This document shows positions 1 through 7,199 of a DNA stretch of 25,768 bases, piece by piece. The DNA is taken from NCBI GenBank assembly GCA_050486105.1, contig JBJHCR010000052.1, positions 1 to 25,768 of the forward strand. Direction: 5' to 3'. Both the position numbers and the translations under genes were made by a program. The notes beneath the pieces are model-generated. The model was given only the letters and a program-made list of their open reading frames with translations, did no database searches and was not told the origin of the DNA. Origin of the DNA: JAEXNA01 sp050486105 (GTDB taxonomy: Bacteria; Vulcanimicrobiota; Xenobia; Xenobiales; JADMJV01). How positions within the stretch are numbered: the first letter of the stretch is position 1; the number at the start of each line of letters is the position of its first letter.

Positions 1-771
1 GTCTACGGAACTGCCCTCGCTATACTCCTCCATGTCCAAGCGCAAGAGGCGGTCTTCATCTCCGTACAACAGCGAGGCCAATAAGCGTCCGAGGGTTGCC
101 TTTCCTGCGCCTCGAGGACCCACGAACAGGAAGGAAGCCAGAGGTCGATGAGTTTCAGACAATCCCGCCCAGGCCCTGGTTAGGATCGCAACCACCCTAG
201 AAACGGCGTGCTCTTGCCCAACCATTTGCTGATTGAGTTGGTCTCTGGCTCCTTGCATTCGCTCCTTCCATCGACGAATCTCGGCCTGAATCGAGCGCTG
301 TTTCTCGCCTTTTGGGAAAAAGGCTCTGGGGCGACGGCTGGTTCGCTCCACGATTCTTTCTTCCACCGCCGCCGTCCAACTTGGAAGGTCGACCCCCAAG
401 CGAACAAGCAGCTGACAAGCATCGGAGTCGCGGTCTCTCAAGAGCGCCCACAGCAAACTCAAGCTATCGGCTTCTCCCCCATCGAGTCGCGCACTCTCTT
501 CAGCCAGGCGGACCGTACCCAAAGCTCTCAAGGAAGGAGGTGGATTCTCACGGCTCACTCCTCCCTCTCCCCTACCGACCTGCTCTAGCACATCCTGGCG
601 TAGACGGGAGAGGGAGAATTTTCGTTCCCGCAAGAATCGAGCAGCGGCACTATCTCGATACCCCAAAAGACCCAAGAGCAAATGCTCGGCTCCAACGAAA
701 CCGTGCCCCAGAAGCCTGCACTCCTCTCGAGCACGATCCAGACAGGCTTCAAATTCTAGGGAGCGCCTCAC
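1..771 (-). CDS. Clp-type AAA+ ATPase lacking the first AAA module (partial at left edge)
   Basis: The frame is open to the window edge, so only the first 257 residues are seen. Two Clp-N-like repeats come first: residues about 8-60, with LLGHGFVGAEHLLLGLL, and about 75-140. A short basic and coiled linker follows (about 145-190). The protein then enters directly what in ClpB/ClpC is the second AAA module (QMVGQEHAV, then RPLASFLFVGPRGAGKATL), so the first AAA module appears absent. The Walker A reads GPRGAGKA at residues 218-225: the usual Thr/Ser after the Lys is Ala, which would be expected to weaken Mg-ATP binding. I start it at a GTG that overlaps the TGA of the TPR gene (GTGA), with AAGGGG about 8 bases upstream, implying translational coupling. 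Family membership is clear; whether it unfolds proteins, and with which protease, is unknown. Confidence 0.82.
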   Translation of the reverse strand, partial: MRRSLEFEACLDRAREECRLLGHGFVGAEHLLLGLLGYRDSAAARFLRERKFSLSRLRQDVLEQVGRGEGGVSRENPPPSLRALGTVRLAEESARLDGGEADSLSLLWALLRDRDSDACQLLVRLGVDLPSWTAAVEERIVERTSRRPRAFFPKGEKQRSIQAEIRRWKERMQGARDQLNQQMVGQEHAVSRVVAILTRAWAGLSETHRPLASFLFVGPRGAGKATLGRLLASLLYGDEDRLLRLDMEEYSEGSSVD

Positions 772-2654
772 AGGTCGATCCCCTTGAGCGCTTCTCCCCA
801 CTCAGGGTGCATAACCTTGAGATCGAGGACCTTCTCGCAAAGCAAGAGTGGGCGCTGCAACCAGAGCCAAGCCGGACAGCGGAGCAGCCGCTGAGAAGCG
901 GACCGGGCCAGCAGCAGACGGTCCCATTCGCAACCTCGACTGGACAACCAAAGCAAGCTCTCCTCAAGACCGGGAAGCTCACGGATCTGCCCATACAGGT
1001 CTACCGTGCCAAAGCACAGAGTGCGGCTCGGTTGGATGTCCTTGGACAAGATCGCCTTCTGCATTGCTAGCAAACAGGCCAAGGGAACGCTCTGGAGCTC
1101 ACTATAGGTCAGGGAGAACTCAGGATCCAAGAGCTCAGGCCAAAGGGGCTTGATCATGATCCGAAAAGCGCCTCCAAGCTCTCGTTGGTCGAGCAACTGC
1201 TCGTTCAATAGAGATCTCGCCAACTCTAAACTCGGTTGTAGGCCCATTGGGTCCCAGCCGTACAGGCGATCCCCCCCTAAGAGATCCGCCACGAACGTCG
1301 CCTGAAAAACAAAAGCTGTAGGTCCTGACGGCCCCACCAAGACAATCACCACCTCGGACCCTGTCCCCTGAAACTCTAAACGGCTTTCGATCTCGAGTCG
1401 CGCCAAGGCCAAATCAGACAATTTCGCCGCTGAGTCCAGTCCGTGACGATGAAACACCAACCTGGCCGCTCGCCAGAGTTCTTCGGAATAGGGAGAAGTT
1501 CGACACAGCCTTTCAAGAGTGGCGGCATCAGCTTCAGAATCGCCGCGGGCGCTCTTCAGGAGTTTGGTCAAAGTTTTTCTTGTAGCTTGGTCCAGTGAGG
1601 GCTGCCGAAGTTCGGGACCCACCCCTAGGCTGACTTCGGTCTCCAAGATTTCCAGAGCCGTTTTCCACTCTCCTCGATAAAGCAATCCCTCGGCCTTGAG
1701 TCGTTCGACCCGGGAAGGCCCTCCTGGTAGGCCCTGAAGGAGAGAGACCACTTGACTGAAATGTCCGTGCTCCAGAAGCAGCTCAGCCACCTCGGTGAGG
1801 CCCTGACTGTCCAGGGACTCGAATTCTTCCAGCCGATCCAAAAGCCCGAGTACGGTGTTGGTGTCCCCTTCACCCTGGGCCAGCTTTGCCAGCATGATCC
1901 GAGCTTTGGTGGGGTCCCAGTCGAGGGCAAAGCGATGCTCCTTCCAATGCCCTTCGGAATCCAGCTGCAACACCCGTTCAAACTCTCCGCGGGCCAACTC
2001 AAGGTGGCCCTGACGAGTGTAAACGATCCCCAAAAGGAATCTCATGGAGGGGGAATCAGGGTCATGCCTTAGGGCCGCAAAGGTCGCCTCTAAGACCTTT
2101 TCTTCTTCGCCCTCTCCGAACTCTTCCGAGACGAAAGTGTACAAGGCTAAAGATTCCGAGACTCGCTGGTCTCCTTGTAGCTCACTTCGCCTCTGGTACT
2201 GTTCGCCTAGCAGTTTCAAGTCGGTCCAGCGACCCAGAATTACTAAAAGTGTTCCCAGTCGATCCAGGGGACGGACAGCCACAGGGTCCACTTCAAGCCA
2301 GGAGAAATAGGCCTCCAGAGCTTCCTCGAGCCGGCCTTCCATCTCGCGAACCAGTCCTAGCCACTCCCAATAGAGGGCTCGCAAATCTGAGCGGGGGTCG
2401 AGTTCAATAGCCCTTTGGTAAGACCGGGCGGCCTCGTCCACCTGATTGACCCGAAGATAGGCCTCCCCTAAACTCAAACAAAGCTCAGACTCCTTGGGCG
2501 CAGCCCTGCTTCCCTCCATGAGCTCTTCGAGACGCTCTTGGGAAGTCAAATGAGTCGACTTTTGCATGGCTTGCAAGTTCGGGCAGGCCGCAGGGGGGCC
2601 CTCTTCGAAAATATGATCAGTGCTCAAGCCTTTCTTACTTGGTTCCCACTCCAT
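768..2654 (-). CDS. TPR-repeat protein with C-terminal Lon/RadA-like (S16-fold) domain
   Basis: A 628-residue soluble protein. Several TPR units occupy residues about 50-400 (for example SLGEAYLRVNQVDEAARSYQ and LLGIVYTRQGHLELARGEF). The C-terminal ~190 residues resemble the Lon/RadA S5-type fold: CFGTVDLYGQIRELPGLEE, then LLLARSASQRL, then a final VLDLKVMHPEWGEAL. The Lon GGLK lysine is replaced by Glu (PGLE, E564) and there is no DGPSAG serine motif, so it should not be an active Lon-type protease. The domain call is by pattern from memory and is moderate. It is coupled to the downstream Clp-like gene, suggesting an adaptor or scaffold role (inference). The ATG at 2654 overlaps dusB head-to-head; M30 (2567) is an alternative start that removes the overlap. 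Confidence 0.8.
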   Translation of the reverse strand: MEWEPSKKGLSTDHIFEEGPPAACPNLQAMQKSTHLTSQERLEELMEGSRAAPKESELCLSLGEAYLRVNQVDEAARSYQRAIELDPRSDLRALYWEWLGLVREMEGRLEEALEAYFSWLEVDPVAVRPLDRLGTLLVILGRWTDLKLLGEQYQRRSELQGDQRVSESLALYTFVSEEFGEGEEEKVLEATFAALRHDPDSPSMRFLLGIVYTRQGHLELARGEFERVLQLDSEGHWKEHRFALDWDPTKARIMLAKLAQGEGDTNTVLGLLDRLEEFESLDSQGLTEVAELLLEHGHFSQVVSLLQGLPGGPSRVERLKAEGLLYRGEWKTALEILETEVSLGVGPELRQPSLDQATRKTLTKLLKSARGDSEADAATLERLCRTSPYSEELWRAARLVFHRHGLDSAAKLSDLALARLEIESRLEFQGTGSEVVIVLVGPSGPTAFVFQATFVADLLGGDRLYGWDPMGLQPSLELARSLLNEQLLDQRELGGAFRIMIKPLWPELLDPEFSLTYSELQSVPLACLLAMQKAILSKDIQPSRTLCFGTVDLYGQIRELPGLEESLLWLSSRGCEWDRLLLARSASQRLLRCPAWLWLQRPLLLCEKVLDLKVMHPEWGEALKGIDL

Positions 2655-3660
2655 TGACCCCCCTCTTTTGTTGGCCCCAATGGCCGGTCACACCAACATC
2701 GCGTTTCGCACCTTGATCAGGGAACTCGGACAGTGTGGGCTGGTCTGCTCGGAGCTGATCTCAAGTCAAGCCCTGAAACACAATCCTAACTCCCGAAGAA
2801 CCAGAGAACTCATGGACTGGTCTCCCAGAGAGAAACCTTTTGCCGTTCAACTGTTTGGCTCGGTTCCTGAGGACATGGCCCGAGCCGCCCGCCTGGTTGT
2901 TGCCTATGGAGCTCCCATCGTCGACATCAACATGGGCTGCTGGGTGCCCAAAGTCGCCAAGAAAGGTTGCGGAGCTGCGCTGCTGGCCGACCTTCCCCGA
3001 GCCAGAGAAGTGGTGCAAGCAGTCTGTGAGGCAGTGGAGGTTCCGGTCACCGCTAAGATTAGGATCGGCTTCAAGCGAGATCGACCCACGGCCGTGCCTT
3101 TCGCCTTATCCGCCCTTGAAGCGGGAGTCTCCATGCTCACCGTTCACGGGCGTTACGCCGAAGACGGGTTCGGTGGTCGGTCCGACCACCTGCAAACAGC
3201 TCGGGTAGTGGAAGCGGTGGAAGGCCGCATTCCGATAATCTACAACGGCGACGTCGAGGACCTCCAGAGCGCCAAGAGAGCGCTAGCTGAAACCCGGGCC
3301 GATGGCTTGATGATCGGCCGAGCAGCCTTGAGAGAGCCCTGGCTGTTCCAAGTCTTGGCGGCGACTCTCACCGAGCAGCCTAAGAGTCCACCTGCAGGCG
3401 CCTCTAAGACTCCTCTCGACATTGCCCTTCGCCACTATCAACTCGCTCGAGAGTTTATTCGAAAGCCCGAAGCGATTCTGGTTAGGGCTCTGAGAGGGCA
3501 ATTGCTTCCCTACCGATTGGGAGCTGCAAGCGATCACCGCACTTCGGAACGAAACGAGCTCGAAACGGAACTGAGGAGTAGGCTAGTTGGTTGTCAGAGC
3601 TTTTCGGATCTCGACCGTTTTTTTTTCCTCTGCTCGCGATCTCATGCCAGAGGTTGGTGA
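2620..3660 (+). CDS. dusB: tRNA-dihydrouridine synthase, DusB/NifR3 type
   Basis: FMN enzyme that reduces uridine to dihydrouridine in the tRNA D-loop. A TIM barrel is visible: PLLLAPMAGHTNIAFR near the N-terminus, CSELISSQAL, FAVQLFG, VDINMGCWVPKV, VTAKIRIGF, MLTVHGR and IIYNGDV, then MIGRAALREPWLF for the phosphate end. C107 in NMGCW fits the catalytic cysteine; the usual following Pro is Trp here. At 346 residues it is normal length. The start is GTG and no clear Shine-Dalgarno precedes it; the start region overlaps the 5' end of the divergent TPR gene by 35 bases. The 3' end overlaps the convergent phosphoesterase gene by 19 bases. A T9 run near 3618 is a possible error hotspot, but the frame stays consistent on both sides. 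Confidence 0.93.
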   Translation: MLKPFLLGSHSIDPPLLLAPMAGHTNIAFRTLIRELGQCGLVCSELISSQALKHNPNSRRTRELMDWSPREKPFAVQLFGSVPEDMARAARLVVAYGAPIVDINMGCWVPKVAKKGCGAALLADLPRAREVVQAVCEAVEVPVTAKIRIGFKRDRPTAVPFALSALEAGVSMLTVHGRYAEDGFGGRSDHLQTARVVEAVEGRIPIIYNGDVEDLQSAKRALAETRADGLMIGRAALREPWLFQVLAATLTEQPKSPPAGASKTPLDIALRHYQLAREFIRKPEAILVRALRGQLLPYRLGAASDHRTSERNELETELRSRLVGCQSFSDLDRFFFLCSRSHARGW

Positions 3661-4151
3661 CGAAATTCCCACCCCGTGTCTTCGATAGACAGGATCCCGA
3701 ATCCGGGTGGGTCTCCACCTCTTGGCTGACTGACGCTCCCAGGATTCAGGAGCCAGCACGTCGAGCCATCCTGACGTTGAAAACTTTCCTTGCGGAAGCG
3801 ATGAGTGTGCCCGTGGATAACGAGATCGGTGGTCTCGGAGAAGGCTTCTACCACCATCGAAGGATGGTCGAGGGGAAGCAGGTGTCCGTGAGTCATGGCG
3901 AGTTTCAAGCCACCGACTCGAGACTGAACGGCATTCGGGAGAGGCCGATCAAGGCCCCTATCGCAGTTCCCACGGACCACCACCAGGGGCGCAAACTGCT
4001 CTAGGGCCAGGAGGACCTCATCTGCAACCGTATCACCTGCGTGCCAAATGGCATCGAACCCCGCGCTCAAGTGGGAACTCAAGGCCTGTTGCAAGGAATC
4101 GGTCGGTTCCCAGCGGTTCCAATGGGTGTCCGATAAGACTGCTAAGATCAC
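3642..4151 (-). CDS. YfcE/MJ0936-type metallophosphoesterase
   Basis: Small calcineurin-like phosphoesterase of about 169 residues, probably a dinuclear-metal phosphodiesterase. Metal-binding motifs appear in order: LSDTH at the N-terminus, HAGDTV, VRGNCDRG, MTHGH and VIHGHTHR, followed by LLNPGSVSQPRGG. I start it at the GTG that overlaps the TGA of the preceding gene (GTGA), with GGAG about 7 bases upstream. This gives MILAVLSDTH, matching the family's usual N-terminus; an upstream ATG at 4211 would add 20 residues unlike the family. It is the last gene of the ispG-led minus operon and ends convergently with dusB. The physiological substrate cannot be read from sequence. Confidence 0.88.
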   Translation of the reverse strand: MILAVLSDTHWNRWEPTDSLQQALSSHLSAGFDAIWHAGDTVADEVLLALEQFAPLVVVRGNCDRGLDRPLPNAVQSRVGGLKLAMTHGHLLPLDHPSMVVEAFSETTDLVIHGHTHRFRKESFQRQDGSTCWLLNPGSVSQPRGGDPPGFGILSIEDTGWEFRHQPLA

Positions 4152-4498
4152 AGGATCTCCAAGACCAGACTCTCTGGCCAAGGTTCGGCAACCTCCAAGG
4201 TGGACCACCACTTCTTCCAGTCATCCGGTGGCTTCCCATCTTCAGTGTCCTTGACAACCGGCACTCCGTAACTTTGAAGGGCCTTGAGTCCTGCCAGGGT
4301 AGGTACAACCACATGGCAACCGTCTTCGAGGGCGGCACACGAGACCACTATTCTCAGTTTCTCAGAGGCCTCAATCAACAGGGAGGAGCGACCAGGCCGA
4401 GTGGAGACTGCAATAAAGGAAGCCCCCAATCGTGCCGCCTCTCCCAGGGCGTCGCGACGAAGCGGTTGAGTGCATCGAATCTCGATGGCTCGCTTCAC
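4148..4498 (-). CDS. Small protein of unknown function in the ispG operon
   Basis: A 116-residue soluble alpha/beta-looking protein. It has no signal peptide and no membrane segment. The stretch AARLGASFIAVSTRPGRSS, followed by a beta strand (LRIVVSC) and SYGVPVV, weakly recalls the C-terminal allosteric domain of pyruvate kinase and the stand-alone proteins built from it; I do not assign a function on that basis. The start chosen is a GTG overlapping the TGA of the DsrE-like gene, with AAAGGTGG just upstream. It ends in a further GTGA overlap with the phosphoesterase. The chain of overlaps strongly supports it being translated. Confidence 0.7.
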   Translation of the reverse strand: MKRAIEIRCTQPLRRDALGEAARLGASFIAVSTRPGRSSLLIEASEKLRIVVSCAALEDGCHVVVPTLAGLKALQSYGVPVVKDTEDGKPPDDWKKWWSTLEVAEPWPESLVLEIL

Positions 4499-4854
4499 AG
4501 CACCACCACCTTTTCTGAATCGAGACAAAGTTCAGCCAAAGTCTCTAACTCGACGAATCTTGTACCCTCCAAGAAGAACTCCACCTCTCCTAGACCTCGA
4601 AGAGTTGCGCACCTCTGACTCACGTAGACCTCGACCCCACGAAGTCGTAAGGCATTCCAGCCTCCATCCACCGGGACGGTGACCCCTGGCCCCTCCAAAC
4701 GTTGCTCTTGCAGTCCTTGATATATCCCATCCCCACGCAAGAAGACCCAGGGAGCCTCCGAAGAGTCCTTTAGGGCCTGGAGGCAGGAGGCGAAGAATTC
4801 CTCGAAACCCTTTCGGTCTTGAGGGGAGTGCTGGAGGAGATAACCGACTTTCAA
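4495..4854 (-). CDS. DsrE/DsrF-like protein
   Basis: A 119-residue protein resembling the DsrE/TusD fold: an N-terminal strand MKVGYLLQHSP, then a helix (FEEFFASCLQAL), a strand with WVFLRGDGIYQGL, later GVEVYVSQRCATLRGL, and a C-terminal helix and strand TLAELCLDSEKVVVL. Family members work in sulfur relay or as small regulatory subunits. The Cys in SQRCATLRG lies near where active DsrE-like proteins often carry theirs, but sulfur transfer is not shown. It starts with TTG overlapping the ispG TGA (TTGA), so its expression is probably coupled to ispG. The neighbours do not include other tus/dsr genes. Confidence 0.72.
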   Translation of the reverse strand: MKVGYLLQHSPQDRKGFEEFFASCLQALKDSSEAPWVFLRGDGIYQGLQEQRLEGPGVTVPVDGGWNALRLRGVEVYVSQRCATLRGLGEVEFFLEGTRFVELETLAELCLDSEKVVVL

Positions 4855-6113
4855 GACTCACCCGTAGAGGCCCCTGCAGTAGCCAAGGGACGGTAGTGAC
4901 TCTCCACGTAATCCTCCACCATCTGCAGGAAGTCTGCAGCGATACCCTTGGCATCACCCTTCAAGGTGGCGACCTTCCGTCCGTCTGCATAGACTGGAGC
5001 ACTGGGGTGTTCCCCCGTTCCTGGAAGGGACAGTCCGATATGGGCCCCTTTCGCTTCTCCCGGGCCGTTGACCACGCAGCCCATTACTGCAACCTTCATA
5101 CTCTCGACCCCCTCGTAGCCAGCCTCTTGCCAGGCCTTCATTCGAGCTTTCAAGTGATTCTCTACGTCGATGGCCAATTCCTGAAACAAGGTACTGGTAG
5201 TTCGACCACACCCGGGACAGGCCGTGACTCTGGGAGTGAAACTCCGGAGGCCCAAATTCTGCAGAATCTCTCGGCAGATCTCCACCTCCTCGGTTCGGGG
5301 CGCGCCTGGTTTGGGAGTCAAAGACACCCTGATGGTGTCCCCAATACCCTCCCAGAGCAAAACTCCGAGGGCCAAGCTCGAGGAAACCGTACCCTTCAGA
5401 CCCATGCCCGCCTCGGTCAATCCTACGTGAAGGGGATAGCGGCAACGCTTCGCTAGCTCTCGGTAGACGTGGATCACTTCCGAGACTTCGCTGACCTTAG
5501 TGGACAGGATGATCTTTTCTCTCGGCAACCCGTACTCCTCAGCCATTCGAGCCGAGCGGAGCGCCGACTCCACCATGGTTTCCAAGAACACCAACTTGGC
5601 CCCCTTAGGTGAACCGGCAGCCAAATCTTCGTCGATGAGTTCCTTCAAGAGGGCTTGATCTAAAGACCCTCCGTTGACCCCAATACGGACCGGTTTTCCG
5701 TACTCCTTGGCCGCTTCGATCATGGTCTTGAAGTTGGTGTCGTGCTGTCGCCCAACGCCAACATTCCCGGGGTTGATCCGATACTTATCGAGTGCCTGGG
5801 CACACTTCGGATGAGAAACCAGAAGCTTGTGACCGTTATAGTGAAAATCTCCGATCAAGGGCACCGAGCAACCTTGAGCTCTCACCCGCTTTCGGATCTC
5901 GGGAACAGCCTCGGCGTTCTCTTCGTCTTTGACGGTGAACCGGACTAGCTCGGAACCAGCCTCAGCCAACTCTATGATTTGAGCAACAGTGGAGGCAACG
6001 TCGGCGGTGTCGGTGTTGGTCATGCTCTGAACCCTAACCGGGTTGGAACCTCCCAGAGACACTTCTCCAACACGGCACTCGAGAGTATTACGAAGTCTAA
6101 CAATCATGCCCAT
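4851..6113 (-). CDS. ispG: 4-hydroxy-3-methylbut-2-enyl diphosphate synthase (IspG/GcpE)
   Basis: Penultimate enzyme of the MEP pathway, converting MEcPP to HMBPP with a [4Fe-4S] cluster. Signature elements are present: VQSMTNTDTADV, PLIGDFHYNGH, YRINPGNVG, VRIGVNGGSLD and LHVGLTEAGMG. The cluster ligands are CPGCGRTT (C299, C302) and GCVVNGPGEA (C346 and E353), counted from the start used here. I prefer the ATG at 6113, with GGAG 5 bases upstream, giving 420 residues. An upstream ATG at 6230 would add 39 residues not seen in the family, and a second ATG at 6107 is also possible. It leads an overlapping operon with the DsrE-like, unknown and phosphoesterase genes. Confidence 0.96.
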   Translation of the reverse strand: MGMIVRLRNTLECRVGEVSLGGSNPVRVQSMTNTDTADVASTVAQIIELAEAGSELVRFTVKDEENAEAVPEIRKRVRAQGCSVPLIGDFHYNGHKLLVSHPKCAQALDKYRINPGNVGVGRQHDTNFKTMIEAAKEYGKPVRIGVNGGSLDQALLKELIDEDLAAGSPKGAKLVFLETMVESALRSARMAEEYGLPREKIILSTKVSEVSEVIHVYRELAKRCRYPLHVGLTEAGMGLKGTVSSSLALGVLLWEGIGDTIRVSLTPKPGAPRTEEVEICREILQNLGLRSFTPRVTACPGCGRTTSTLFQELAIDVENHLKARMKAWQEAGYEGVESMKVAVMGCVVNGPGEAKGAHIGLSLPGTGEHPSAPVYADGRKVATLKGDAKGIAADFLQMVEDYVESHYRPLATAGASTGES

Positions 6114-6282
6114 CTTCTCTCCAGGGTACGGGGATCTCAAACGATATTCCTGGAGTGAGCTGTCCGACAAACTCCTCGGAATATTTTTCAGGAAGAACTT
6201 GCGCTGAAAGCTGGAGAAAACCTCCAACACTGTGCTCCCTTGACTGCATAGCCTTCGGGCGAACGCCTTAACTTGGCCAGGA

Positions 6283-6309
6283 GGGGGAAGACGCTCTTGC
6301 GAATCCCCC
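6283..6309 (+). promoter_or_regulatory. Hairpin in the 5' leader of the beta-barrel gene
   Basis: GGGGGA (6283-6288) can pair with TCCCCC (6304-6309) across a 15-base loop. The left arm overlaps the only purine-rich Shine-Dalgarno-like stretch (AGGAGGGGG), which lies about 25 bases before the GTG start at 6314. The fold could hide that stretch or bring it nearer the start. This is inferred from complementarity alone. Confidence 0.3.
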
Positions 6310-6313
6310 GGCG

Positions 6314-7108
6314 GTGAGTGCTCAAAAATGGTTGCTTGTTTACTTGATCCTCGCGCTTCTTGGGGCGCCGGCCCTGGCGCAAACCGAAGAAGCTGCCGAA
6401 ACGGCGGAGCAGGAAGAGATGGCTACCGCAGAGCCCTTCGCTTCCGATCGTCCTTTATTGATCAGAGCTCCTGTGGTTGAGAATGGTCGCCATCAACTCG
6501 AACTCGACGTCAAGGTCTTGAGAGACCGAGACGGAGCTCCCATGAAGGCAACCCTTCCGGTCCTCTATCGATTCGACACGGGTCCGACCACAGAGTTCCG
6601 AGTGCAGACGGACTTTCTCACTTACCAGAATCCCAACTTTGGGTTCTCCGATGTTTCGGTGGGTTTCAAGTGGAACTTCGCTCCGGGGGATGCCAGCAGC
6701 AGTGTCCTGGTCACATTGGAAGTACCCTCGGGAAGCGCGGGTTTTGCCGATCCCGGCCCTGAACCATCCCTCATCTTCATCCACGATCGCAAACTCGATG
6801 ACCGCTGGAGTCTGGCGATGAACATCGGAATGAATTACAAACAAGACAGCACGAGCCTCAATTACTATTGGGTCTGCAACTCCGCGGCTCAAATTAGTTA
6901 CAGCCTAACTCCGACCACCCAACTCACCTTCGCGACGCTCTTCAAGACCCCCGACGCCGAATTTCAGGGGATCACCCGCCTGTCCGGGGGGCTAGGAATC
7001 AGCCATTTCTTGAGCGACACCACTCGCCTAAGCCTAACGGCAGCGCGCAGCCTTTCGGCCACCGGCGACGATTACTACTTTGTCTTCGGCTGGAACCGCC
7101 GCCTATAG
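6314..7108 (+). CDS. Outer-membrane beta-barrel protein, phenol-degradation MetA/transporter-like
   Basis: A 264-residue protein with a clear signal peptide (hydrophobic WLLVYLILALLGAPALA, cleavage probably before QTEE). An acidic mature N-terminus follows, then a series of alternating amphipathic strands ending with an aromatic strand (YYFVFGWNRRL), typical of an outer-membrane barrel. The layout, with FGFSDVSVGFKWNF and VTLEVPSG, recalls the MetA-pathway-of-phenol-degradation porin-like family, whose members mostly lack a demonstrated substrate. The start is GTG with poor Shine-Dalgarno context. It is divergent from ispG and convergent with the lipoprotein gene, so it is probably monocistronic. 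Confidence 0.78.
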   Translation: MSAQKWLLVYLILALLGAPALAQTEEAAETAEQEEMATAEPFASDRPLLIRAPVVENGRHQLELDVKVLRDRDGAPMKATLPVLYRFDTGPTTEFRVQTDFLTYQNPNFGFSDVSVGFKWNFAPGDASSSVLVTLEVPSGSAGFADPGPEPSLIFIHDRKLDDRWSLAMNIGMNYKQDSTSLNYYWVCNSAAQISYSLTPTTQLTFATLFKTPDAEFQGITRLSGGLGISHFLSDTTRLSLTAARSLSATGDDYYFVFGWNRRL

Positions 7109-7128
7109 CCAGTTCTAGCGTTGTTCCG

Positions 7129-7166
7129 AAAATTGAAAAGGCTCCCCCTGTTGAAGAGAGGGAGCC
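7129..7166 (-). terminator. Rho-independent terminator of the lipoprotein gene
   Basis: Read on the minus strand, a 10-bp stem (one G-U pair) with arms GGCTCCCTCT and AGGGGGAGCC and a 7-base loop is followed by TTTTCAATTTT. It lies about 33 bases past the lipoprotein stop. On the plus strand no T-tract follows, so it would serve the convergent barrel gene less well. Confidence 0.85.
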
Positions 7167-7199
7167 GAATTGTCGAAGCCCGTTGTTCGAGCGTTACTA

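Noticed and set aside
312..1070. Plus-strand open frame of 252 codons
   Set aside because: It lies opposite the Clp-like and TPR genes, which have clear domain motifs, and its own product has no recognisable domain.
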